From Chlamydiota bacterium (lineage in GTDB: Bacteria > Chlamydiota > Chlamydiia > Chlamydiales > Rhabdochlamydiaceae), in assembly GCA_013041585.1 (NCBI GenBank), contig JABEVM010000135.1:1-13637 (forward strand): a stretch of 13,637 nucleotides of DNA, given 5' to 3'. The notes under the pieces are model-generated. The model ran no database searches, was not told the DNA's origin, and saw only the letters and a list, made by a program, of their open reading frames with translations. Positions 7,389-13,637 of this stretch are shown here, piece after piece. The stretch's first letter is position 1; every line of letters starts with the position of its first letter. Position numbers and translations under genes: made by a program.

Positions 7389-7551
7389 CTGATTTAGTTG
7401 CTACTTACTCAACAACTATTTAGATAAAGTACGCTTTGTCATAAAAAATACGGACTATAAAAGCGCAAAGAAAATTATAAATTCGTAAGAATTGGTGAGG
7501 AATCAGTAATTTTTTATGAAAATACATTGAAACGTCTAGGGGGCTCTCAAG

Positions 7552-7583
7552 AAAACCAAGCTGCTAAAAAGCAGTTTGGTTTT
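7552..7583. terminator. Bidirectional intrinsic terminator
   Basis: Inverted repeat: arms at 7552-7564 (AAAACCAAGCTGC) and 7571-7583 (GCAGTTTGGTTTT), with a 6-base loop TAAAAA. All 13 positions pair, one as G-U in the plus-strand transcript. The A and T runs at the ends of the arms let it end transcription both ways. It starts 7 bases past the stop of the minus-strand zinc-ribbon gene and also lies downstream of the plus-strand phosphatidyltransferase gene. Between 7389 and 7551 I see no gene. Confidence 0.85.
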
Positions 7584-7589
7584 CTGCAT

Positions 7590-8108
7590 TTATATCTGCT
7601 CTTTTTTGCCGAGTTTTTTGATACCAAAATACAAAATAGGCAGAGAAAGCAAACTATAGACAAACCAATAATGGGCATTCCATTCTAAGCGTAAAATACC
7701 GCCATTTGAAAAAAAGAGTTGCAGTAGTCCTAAAATAAAGAGATTGGCCCCTGCTGATAAGAATAAAATGGACCAAAGAGTATTTTTCGTTGTCTGATCT
7801 ACTTCAGAAATAGTGTTTTCCTTTATCATAGTCTCTTCCATAACCCTTTCTTGCACCGCTTCTTTGGGCTTAGAATACGTACTAGTCGTAGTGCTACCTC
7901 CACCGTAAGGTGGTTTATATAGGTTGGTCAAACTATCTTCGAGGGATTGATGCTTAAAAAGCGTCGCTTGATAAGGAACCGATTCCATATTCAGCTGCTT
8001 GGATACATCAGCGCCACAATATAGGCACTGAGCGGCTTCCCAAGGGATTCTACCATCACAGTTTCCGCATATTTTTTGTTTTTCTGTTCCTTTTTCTGAT
8101 GATTTCAT
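7590..8108 (-). CDS. Zinc-ribbon membrane protein of unknown function
   Basis: 172 residues. The N-terminus carries a CxxC...CxxC zinc ribbon (Cys14, Cys17, Cys28, Cys31). A polar linker of about 75 residues follows, with a Gly/Ser/Thr-rich patch at 69-79 and acidic stretches. Two hydrophobic helices (about 111-133 and 147-163) form a hairpin ending in a basic tail (KKLGKK), so both ends probably face the cytoplasm. Domain order suggests a membrane-anchored zinc ribbon that could bind protein or nucleic acid, but no function can be assigned. An AGGA lies 8 bases before the ATG. The start codon lies within a short perfect inverted repeat (8101-8115). The gene is divergent from lpd; I recall, without being able to check, that Chlamydia has a hypothetical gene next to lpdA as well. 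It ends at the bidirectional terminator. Confidence 0.85.
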   Translation of the reverse strand: MKSSEKGTEKQKICGNCDGRIPWEAAQCLYCGADVSKQLNMESVPYQATLFKHQSLEDSLTNLYKPPYGGGSTTTSTYSKPKEAVQERVMEETMIKENTISEVDQTTKNTLWSILFLSAGANLFILGLLQLFFSNGGILRLEWNAHYWFVYSLLSLPILYFGIKKLGKKEQI

Positions 8109-8209
8109 AGAAATCGTCCTAAGCTTGGGGGTTACAAAATCTTTTTTACATATCTTCTATCGTGTCATATTAAGGAGAAAATTTTCTATATTTTTTTAGG
8201 AAAAAAGGC

Positions 8210-8230
8210 TATGTTTTATCTAATAACATA
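8210..8230. promoter_or_regulatory. Inverted repeat just upstream of the lpd ribosome binding site
   Basis: TATGTT (8210-8215) and AACATA (8225-8230) are perfect inverted copies 9 bases apart, directly before the AAAGGAA ribosome site (8231-8237). A second palindrome, AGAAAATTTTCT (8176-8187), lies in the same divergent spacer. Either could be an operator or a leader hairpin, but both are short and AT-rich, so chance is a real possibility. I could not place a confident promoter for lpd or for the zinc-ribbon gene in 8109-8244. Confidence 0.2.
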
Positions 8231-8244
8231 AAAGGAATACTATA

Positions 8245-9657
8245 ATGATGCAATATTCAAAAAAATATGATCTAGCTGTTATTGGATCAGGACCCGGTGG
8301 ATATGTAGCTGCAATTAAAGCCTCACAAAAGGGGCTCAAAGTTGCATTGATTGAAAGCGGACTACTCGGTGGATCTTGCCTTAACGTCGGTTGCATCCCT
8401 ACAAAAGCGCTGCTCTCTAACGCAGCTGTTTTACAAAAAATAAAAAAAGCGAGCGAATTCGGAATTGAAACAGGACCTGTTACTTTCGACTTTAGCAAAA
8501 TGAAAAAACGAAAAGATGGTGTTATCGAAAAAATTCGTAAAAGTTTAGAAGGGCTTATTCTATCGAATGGGATTGAAATCCTTCGAGGCAAAGCTGAGTT
8601 TCTAGACCCAAGAATTATTAAAATCTCGGGACAAGAAAATCTTGTAATCCATGCAGAAAAAACAATCATTGCAAGCGGCTCAATCCCTCTAGATATCCCA
8701 GCTTTTGCATGCGATCATAAAAAGATTTTCAATTCTTCTTCTCTTCTTGAACTTGAAAAACTCCCCTCAAGTATTGCGATCATCGGTGGTGGATATATCG
8801 GCTGTGAATTCGCATCCCTCTATGCTGAACTCGGTGTTAAAGTCACCATTTTGGAAGCTTTAGGAAGTATCGTTTCTCTTCAAGGCAAAAGCGTATCAGA
8901 CGCGTTAACAAGGGCTTTTATCAAAAAAGGGATTACGATTAAAACCGGAGTCATGGTGGAAGGGATTGTTCCTAAAGATAATCAGGTTGTGATTAAACTT
9001 AAGGGCCAAGAGGAGATGACAGCTGATATCGCTCTTGTTTCTGTGGGTAGGAAAGTGGTTTCTGCGGAGCTTGGATTAGAAAAAGCAGGGGTCTTAGTAA
9101 GTGAGCGCGGCTCCATCCCAGTGAATGAGTATATGGAAACAAATGTCCCAGGAATTTACGCCATTGGCGATGTAACTGGTAAAGTAATGCTAGCTCACGT
9201 TGCATCTCATCAAGGACTAGTTGCTGCAGCGCGCATTACAGGGGAAAATGCAAAAATGCATTATAATGCCGTTCCAGCCGTTATTTTTACTTCTCCGGAA
9301 ATCGCGTGTGTTGGGATGACAGAGGAAGAAGCGGAAAGTAAAGGATATCCTGTAAGCATTGGTAAATTCCCATTTCAAGCCCTTGGAAAATCGATTGCTT
9401 CTGGTGATGTAGAAGGATATGCGCAAATCATTTCCAATAAAAAAACGGGGCAAATTCTCGGCGCAGAGATTGTAGGCTATGACGCATCTGCTCTGATTGC
9501 AGAGCTCGCTTTAGCAATAAGCAATGAGCTTACAGTTGATTGTGTAATAGACACAATCCATGCTCACCCAACAACTGCCGAAGCCTGGTTAGAAGCAGCT
9601 CTTCTAGCTAATGATACTCCGATCCATATGCCTCCAAAAATGAAAAAAAGCGTATAA
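8245..9657 (+). CDS. lpd: Dihydrolipoamide dehydrogenase (E3)
   Basis: FAD enzyme that reoxidises dihydrolipoamide on the E2 subunits (or H protein) of 2-oxoacid dehydrogenase and glycine cleavage complexes, passing electrons to NAD+. 470 residues, the usual length. FAD-binding GSGPGG (14-19); redox-active disulfide Cys45/Cys50 in GGSCLNVGCIPTK; NAD-binding GGGYIG (181-186); second FAD motif AIGD (306-309); dimer-interface active site HAHPTTAE with His441 and Glu446. All key residues are intact. The start may be either of two tandem ATGs (8245 or 8248): AAAGGAA (8231-8237) is 7 bases from the first and 10 from the second. It is followed after 6 bases by lipA, so the operon pairs the enzyme that makes the lipoyl cofactor with the one that recycles it. 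Confidence 0.97.
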   Translation: MMQYSKKYDLAVIGSGPGGYVAAIKASQKGLKVALIESGLLGGSCLNVGCIPTKALLSNAAVLQKIKKASEFGIETGPVTFDFSKMKKRKDGVIEKIRKSLEGLILSNGIEILRGKAEFLDPRIIKISGQENLVIHAEKTIIASGSIPLDIPAFACDHKKIFNSSSLLELEKLPSSIAIIGGGYIGCEFASLYAELGVKVTILEALGSIVSLQGKSVSDALTRAFIKKGITIKTGVMVEGIVPKDNQVVIKLKGQEEMTADIALVSVGRKVVSAELGLEKAGVLVSERGSIPVNEYMETNVPGIYAIGDVTGKVMLAHVASHQGLVAAARITGENAKMHYNAVPAVIFTSPEIACVGMTEEEAESKGYPVSIGKFPFQALGKSIASGDVEGYAQIISNKKTGQILGAEIVGYDASALIAELALAISNELTVDCVIDTIHAHPTTAEAWLEAALLANDTPIHMPPKMKKSV

Positions 9658-9663
9658 AACCTC

Positions 9664-10644
9664 ATGTCAATCGAAGAGCTTTTTGATAACCGCCCTCAGG
9701 TGAAAAGGAAACTACTGAACGTACTTCCAAGCAATCCTGAAAAAGAAATGCCTTCAGAAGAAGGAGCTGTAGGAATTGGACGGTTTCCTTCTTGGTTACA
9801 TAGAAAGCTTCCCCTAGGCGGGAATCTCTTTTCAACGACGGCTATTTTAAAAAAGAATGACCTTAATACAGTTTGTGAAGAAGCTAAATGTCCAAACAGA
9901 TTCGAATGTTACTCCAATAAAACAGCAACTTTTTTAGCTCTTGGAAAAGAATGCACAAGAAGCTGCGGATTTTGTGATATTGACTTTTCCAAAAAGCCAA
10001 AAGCTCCGGAGGAAGACGAGCCCGCGCGTATTGCAAACTCTGTCAAAGAATTAGATCTTAAACACGTTGTCATAACAATGGTTGCAAGAGACGATCTTCC
10101 TGATGGAGGAGCAGAACATATTGCAAAAATCATACGTGAGATTCGGAAGGAATGCCCATCTTCAACCATTGAAGTGCTCACCTCGGATTTTGCTGAAAAT
10201 CTTACTGCGCTTGATATCGTTTTACACGAAGCACCAGAAATTTTTAATCATAATATTGAGACCGTGCGTTCCTTAACTCCAAGAGTTCGTCATAAAGCCA
10301 TGTATGACCGAACACTCTCTGTACTTGCACATGCAAAAAAAAGCGGCAAGGTAAGTTTTGTAAAATCGGGAATTATGGTAGGACTCGGTGAGAGCGAACT
10401 CGAGGTCCAAGAAACGATGCAAGATTTAAAGAATGCAGGCTGCGATATCATCACGATCGGTCATTACCTTCAAGCAAATCGTCTTAAACTTTCAGTAAAA
10501 TCCTTTGTCACGCCAGAGCAATTTGCAGCTTACGAAAAGTTCGGCTATAGTATCGGCGTAAAACATGTGTATTCCGGGCCGTTTGTACGCTCTAGTTACA
10601 ATGCTCATCTCATTAAAGATCTCGCTTTACAAAAAACTCTATGA
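9664..10644 (+). CDS. lipA: Lipoyl synthase
   Basis: Radical-SAM enzyme that inserts two sulfurs into protein-bound octanoyl chains to make the lipoyl cofactor. 326 residues. The auxiliary cluster motif is CEEAKCPNRFEC (Cys71, 76, 82; C-x4-C-x5-C), the radical-SAM cluster is CTRSCGFC (Cys97, 101, 104; C-x3-C-x2-C), and the C-terminal RSSYNA supplies the serine that ligates the auxiliary cluster. Before the conserved GRFPSWLHRKLP (39-50) there is an N-terminal stretch of about 38 residues; a second ATG at 9748 (Met29) could give a shorter form. The listed start lies 6 bases after the lpd stop with only a weak ribosome site, which suits coupled translation. The stop overlaps the next gene's start as ATGA. 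Confidence 0.96.
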   Translation: MSIEELFDNRPQVKRKLLNVLPSNPEKEMPSEEGAVGIGRFPSWLHRKLPLGGNLFSTTAILKKNDLNTVCEEAKCPNRFECYSNKTATFLALGKECTRSCGFCDIDFSKKPKAPEEDEPARIANSVKELDLKHVVITMVARDDLPDGGAEHIAKIIREIRKECPSSTIEVLTSDFAENLTALDIVLHEAPEIFNHNIETVRSLTPRVRHKAMYDRTLSVLAHAKKSGKVSFVKSGIMVGLGESELEVQETMQDLKNAGCDIITIGHYLQANRLKLSVKSFVTPEQFAAYEKFGYSIGVKHVYSGPFVRSSYNAHLIKDLALQKTL

Positions 10645-11549
10645 CAGACATTCCTTTTTTTCCCTTATCCGACAGCTTAGATCATCAAATCATTATGCAC
10701 TGCGAAGCGCATTTTTCTGGCAACTTTGCTGAAATGTTACGCTATTACAAAAAACAGGGTAAAGGAGTGCAAAACGACTTTACTCTCAAGCAAATTCAAA
10801 ACCTGCAAAAAACTGCAGAGCAATCTCCTCAAAAGCTCTTTGATCTCTTTCTTGAAGAGGAAGAAAAAGAGCGCGTAGAAAAGGCAAAGGAAAAGTACCG
10901 ACTTTTGCAAGAGACCTATGACACCTCCTCAAACGAAACTTCTAAGCTCATTGCCGATTTAATTTTCTCCGAAAGCGAGCATCCTAAAGAGGAGATCGAA
11001 GCGCTTCTTAAACAAAGTAGAACTTCTGAAGTAGCGCCTGCTCTCATTCAACTTTTGCAATCCGAAGAGTTTTATGATCCTCTTTTTCCCGGCTATGCAA
11101 AAGCGCCGGCGCATGCAGCAGAGTGCCTGGGCCTTCTTAAAGAAGAAAAAGCGGTTTCGCCTCTATTTCAAACCCTCGGAAAGCATGACTTTGAAACCGA
11201 CGAAGAGATTCTCTCCGCAATACGAAAAATCGGTGTAAAAGCAAGAAATTTCCTCTTAGAGCAATTAACCAAACTTCCTATCTCTAAGGACAATGAGAAT
11301 GCAGCCCTCTGCCTCTTAAACTTTGAAGACGACGAAATCGTTTCGAAAGCATTTTTACAGATGCTGCAAAATTCTAAAGGGATAAGTAACGAACTGCTTT
11401 TACAATATCTTGTTCTGGGATGCTCTCCTCTAAAAGACCAAAAAGATCAAGAAGCTTTTCTTAGCCTCTCCAAAACTGCCTCTTTTCCTAAAGCCATTTT
11501 ACTGGAAATGCAGACGATGGCCTCGAAGTGGAAAAAGTCGAAAAAATAG
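10641..11549 (+). CDS. HEAT-like repeat protein of unknown function
   Basis: 302 residues, cytoplasmic by sequence (no signal peptide or membrane helix). Residues about 66-92 are a highly charged helix (EEEEKERVEKAKEKYR) that may be a coiled coil. From about 129 to 245 it has helical pairs of HEAT or PBS-lyase-like type: for example VAPALIQLLQ (131-140), HAAECLGLLKEEKAVSPLF (158-176), and EEILSAIRKIGVKARNFLL (188-206). Such repeats form binding scaffolds, and no catalytic motif is seen. The ATG overlaps the lipA stop (ATGA), placing it as third gene of the lpd-lipA run; a partner among lipoylated enzymes is conceivable but rests only on position. As I recall, Chlamydia has a type III secretion gene after lipA instead, so gene order differs from here on. 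Confidence 0.78.
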   Translation: MTDIPFFPLSDSLDHQIIMHCEAHFSGNFAEMLRYYKKQGKGVQNDFTLKQIQNLQKTAEQSPQKLFDLFLEEEEKERVEKAKEKYRLLQETYDTSSNETSKLIADLIFSESEHPKEEIEALLKQSRTSEVAPALIQLLQSEEFYDPLFPGYAKAPAHAAECLGLLKEEKAVSPLFQTLGKHDFETDEEILSAIRKIGVKARNFLLEQLTKLPISKDNENAALCLLNFEDDEIVSKAFLQMLQNSKGISNELLLQYLVLGCSPLKDQKDQEAFLSLSKTASFPKAILLEMQTMASKWKKSKK

Positions 11550-11699
11550 AATTCCACGAATTAGCTTTAACTCTCTTAGTTTTAGCATTTTACAACAATA
11601 TCTCCGCCTTATTAAAAACTTCTCGAATTCTTAATTTCTCAAGACTTATTTAATTGAAAATCAATAGCTTAAGTCAATCAAGCAGAGGTCAGCTTTCGC

Positions 11700-11791
11700 T
11701 TGCATGAAATTAAAACAGTTTTATAACAGCTAATTCAAAGAATTATTAATTAATAAAAAAACTAGAAAACATATTCTAAATATATTATAAT
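11700..11791 (+). promoter_or_regulatory. AT-rich promoter region with two candidate sigma70 promoters
   Basis: The 273-base spacer 11550-11822 holds no gene that I can see. Two candidates lie in it. The upstream one is TTGCAT (11700-11705), 16 bases, TATAAC (11722-11727). The downstream one is TAGAAA (11763-11768), 17 bases, and a perfect TATAAT (11786-11791), which would start transcription near 11798, about 25 bases before the ATG at 11823. Sequence from about 11740 to 11815 is almost entirely A and T, so hexamer matches are cheap; the downstream candidate is better. No clear terminator for the lpd-lipA-HEAT run is seen in this spacer. Confidence 0.4.
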
Positions 11792-11822
11792 TATTAAAGA
11801 TTAATTTTAATAGGCGTTTTCC

Positions 11823-13526
11823 ATGTCAATTAGGGGTATAACTTCCCAATATACAAATATCCGAACTCTACAGGGTTTTCTCCCCAAACATATGTGGAAA
11901 GTTTCCGCACTCGTGACGGCACTCACGGCTATCGCTTTTATTCAATATGTTGTACGCCTTTGGTCCTTAAGTAAAAAACTAGACAAACTTGTCACTTTTT
12001 CAACTACTCCATATCGTAATATTCAGAATGTCAGATACTTAGTATCTAAACCTGTCGATAATTGTCCAAAAACCCAGCCAACACTTACCATTTTGCCTCA
12101 GAACAGTCTAAGCAAACAGATAATCCAGTTTGCCAAAGAATTGGAGCAAAGTTTACAGATAAATTCGCAATGGGACTCAGACACACAACAAGAGAAAGTC
12201 AAGGAAATAGAAACCTTCTTAGAGATAGAACTAACAGAGGATGTTCTTATGGAACTTTCCGATGATGATCTCCTTGAGCTTCAAAAAAACTTCCATCAAA
12301 TGAAAGACATAATAAAGAAAATTCAAGAAAGCAAGGCATGGGGAGCAGACAATTACCGCCAAAAACACCTAAGTTTCATAATTAGAGCAGCTTGCAGTAA
12401 AACTGAGGGAGAGATGGCAATGCGCATCAAGTGTCAAGCGAGAGCACGATTATTTTATGACGATCCTTTACACCCTAGCCATAATGAAAAGATCCATCTT
12501 TTTGGAGAACTTTTGAATAACACAAAGCTTGTTGTTAAAACAATAAGCGGAATAGGGGAGCAAGCTTTAGAAGGGGATATCTTTGGCGAAACTACATGGA
12601 ACTATCTGATAGAAATTTTCAAAGACCCTCAAAAAAAACGAGAGGAATCAAGAGCTAGAAAAGCAGAGGACATAAAATCTCTTCCAGAAGAGTATGTGAG
12701 TTGGGTATATAATCCCAAAACTCGAAGCTTGGAAATAAAGCAGCGAGAGAATTTTTACAAAGGATCAAAGGCCACATCAGTCAGTTTATTGCCACCTAGC
12801 GGCCAAGAACATCTCTTTACAGGTTACGCAAGGCTCAACGTAGCGATCGCCTTTGATCTGGATCAATGCGAAATAAAAGATAGGTACGTCTACCGAACTG
12901 ATAATGCGACTCCCCGATTCGACACTGTTCTGAGCACAAAAAGAAGAGAAGTCGTGAAGTATCCATTGTCAATAGCACTTGATTCCGAAATCGAAGCTGT
13001 CCTAAGGTTCGATCTTAAATGCATCGAGCGATTTAGAGAATACGATGCTTTAGAGAGTGTTGAGGCGCTTAGACAGCATCTCCAAAAAAAAGATATTCAG
13101 AATCCATATCCTATCGCACATAATGAAATGCTCGCTTCCTTGAAAAAGGAAGGAATGACCGGAATCATAGCGGTGATACCTGAAAAAGGGGCGTCTGGCA
13201 GAATAGAAGCGAATGCAAGCCCCTATACAGAAATCGATATCATTATGGTTAAACTAATGGCCATATCAAGGCAGAAATTTGTGTTGGATCAGCTGGGCAT
13301 CGACCTCCCTATTTTCTTGCAAAATCCAAGAACCGGCATTGTGGGATTCCCTCAGGCAGACCAAAACGCTTTAATCGAGCAAGTCTTAAGCGATGACAAC
13401 TTAAGAGCCCAAGTGGTTACCTACATGGCAGAGTACTTCCATGCTGATGTATCTACTCAGGAAATCGAAGACAGATTGGTTGCTTATTTGAATGGTAACT
13501 CGAATTTGGTTTATATCAATTGCTAA
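11823..13526 (+). CDS. Unrecognised single-pass membrane protein of 567 residues
   Basis: I do not recognise this protein. Residues about 27-46 (VSALVTALTAIAFIQYVVRL) form one strong hydrophobic helix with basic residues on both sides; there is no typical cleavable signal peptide. The rest is soluble: a charged, helical, acidic stretch at about 100-170 (ELTEDVLMELSDDDLLELQ), then a mixed region with several aromatic and basic patches (FKDPQKKREESRARK at 266-280), and a C-terminal half with alternating hydrophobic segments (338-400 and 447-510) that looks like a folded domain. No catalytic motif could be assigned. It stands alone behind an AT-rich promoter region; a weak TAGG lies 8 bases before the ATG. 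An N-terminally anchored lineage-specific protein, possibly a secreted effector or an inner-membrane-tethered enzyme, would fit, but this is inference from architecture only. Confidence 0.75.
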   Translation: MSIRGITSQYTNIRTLQGFLPKHMWKVSALVTALTAIAFIQYVVRLWSLSKKLDKLVTFSTTPYRNIQNVRYLVSKPVDNCPKTQPTLTILPQNSLSKQIIQFAKELEQSLQINSQWDSDTQQEKVKEIETFLEIELTEDVLMELSDDDLLELQKNFHQMKDIIKKIQESKAWGADNYRQKHLSFIIRAACSKTEGEMAMRIKCQARARLFYDDPLHPSHNEKIHLFGELLNNTKLVVKTISGIGEQALEGDIFGETTWNYLIEIFKDPQKKREESRARKAEDIKSLPEEYVSWVYNPKTRSLEIKQRENFYKGSKATSVSLLPPSGQEHLFTGYARLNVAIAFDLDQCEIKDRYVYRTDNATPRFDTVLSTKRREVVKYPLSIALDSEIEAVLRFDLKCIERFREYDALESVEALRQHLQKKDIQNPYPIAHNEMLASLKKEGMTGIIAVIPEKGASGRIEANASPYTEIDIIMVKLMAISRQKFVLDQLGIDLPIFLQNPRTGIVGFPQADQNALIEQVLSDDNLRAQVVTYMAEYFHADVSTQEIEDRLVAYLNGNSNLVYINC

Positions 13527-13636
13527 AAAATTAGCCCTTTTCTGTATGGCTTCCTATAAAAATTCCAAAAACGACCTATTTCTAATGCACTTATAATCAA
13601 ATAGTTAAAAATTTCTTTAAAGCTTACCGCTTTTAA
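13523..13636 (-). CDS. Possible C-terminal end of a convergent gene (runs off the right edge)
   Basis: On the minus strand an open frame of 37 codons enters from the right edge and ends at TAG (13525-13523), overlapping the stop of the 567-residue gene. The peptide has mixed composition with aromatic and basic residues (EIGRFWNFYRKPYRKG near its end). The other two minus-strand frames close almost at once. In AT-rich DNA a frame of this length has a fair chance of being open by accident, so this is only a suggestion. Confidence 0.2.
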   Translation of the reverse strand, partial: LKAVSFKEIFNYLIISALEIGRFWNFYRKPYRKGLIF

Positions 13637-13637
13637 C

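Noticed and set aside
7389..7551. A possible small RNA between the phosphatidyltransferase gene and the terminator, with TTGTCA (7436-7441) and TATAAA (7456-7461).
   Set aside because: The two hexamers are only 14 bases apart, too close for a standard promoter, and I see no stable fold in 7465-7550 other than the terminator.
11560..11605. Imperfect repeat GCTTTAACT / AGTTTTAGC after the HEAT gene as a terminator.
   Set aside because: Two mismatches in a 9-base stem and no T run follow it.
12062..12265. A 67-codon plus-strand frame inside the 567-residue gene.
   Set aside because: Out-of-frame shadow of the longer gene, without a ribosome site or recognisable product.
12885..12912. YVYRTDN near residue 355 of the orphan protein looked like the Tyr-Arg-x-Asp start of ADP-ribosyltransferase toxins.
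   Set aside because: No convincing downstream Ser-Thr-Ser and catalytic Glu arrangement at the expected spacing; a four-residue likeness is not evidence.

Overview
The window looks like chromosomal DNA from a member of the Chlamydiota, most likely an environmental (Parachlamydiales-type) lineage rather than Chlamydia itself. Three points support this. First, the order is psd, a small exported protein, then a divergent secA whose long insertion and altered motif VI resemble chlamydial SecA. Second, lpd is followed directly by lipA, as I recall it in Chlamydia. Third, the DNA is moderately AT-rich with weak or absent Shine-Dalgarno sites at many starts. Several genes here (secreted BAAT-like hydrolase, secreted HAD protein, HEAT protein, 567-residue orphan) are not ones I associate with the reduced Chlamydia genomes. 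The genus cannot be settled from this window.

Layout, left to right. On the minus strand, a cut-off psd (phosphatidylserine decarboxylase) sits just downstream of a small signal-peptide protein; both appear to be driven by a promoter at 951-979. Divergently, secA and a one-base-overlapping PAP2-type lipid phosphatase run on the plus strand (1056-4447). They converge on a minus-strand pair, 4469-6459: an exported alpha/beta hydrolase of the acyl-CoA thioesterase/BAAT family and an exported HAD-superfamily protein, joined by an ATGA overlap behind a good sigma70-type promoter (6488-6516). Next is a plus-strand open frame with no usable start codon (6547-6786), probably a gene remnant, whose stop overlaps the start of a CDP-alcohol phosphatidyltransferase (6783-7388). 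A bidirectional hairpin terminator (7552-7583) separates this from a minus-strand zinc-ribbon membrane protein (7590-8108). Divergent from that is the plus-strand run lpd, lipA, HEAT-repeat protein (8245-11549), tightly packed with a 6-base gap and an ATGA overlap. After a very AT-rich spacer with candidate promoters comes an unrecognised single-pass membrane protein of 567 residues (11823-13526). The last 110 bases may hold the end of a convergent minus-strand gene.

Functional themes. The left half is rich in envelope and phospholipid work: Psd, PAP2 phosphatase, CDP-alcohol phosphatidyltransferase, the Sec motor, and two exported hydrolases that could act on acyl or phosphate esters outside the cytoplasm. 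The right half centres on lipoate: LipA makes the lipoyl cofactor and Lpd reoxidises it as E3 of the 2-oxoacid dehydrogenase complexes. No mobile element, CRISPR array, tRNA or rRNA was seen. The most unusual points are the coupled secreted hydrolase/HAD pair, the start-less frame next to the phosphatidyltransferase, and the orphan 567-residue protein.
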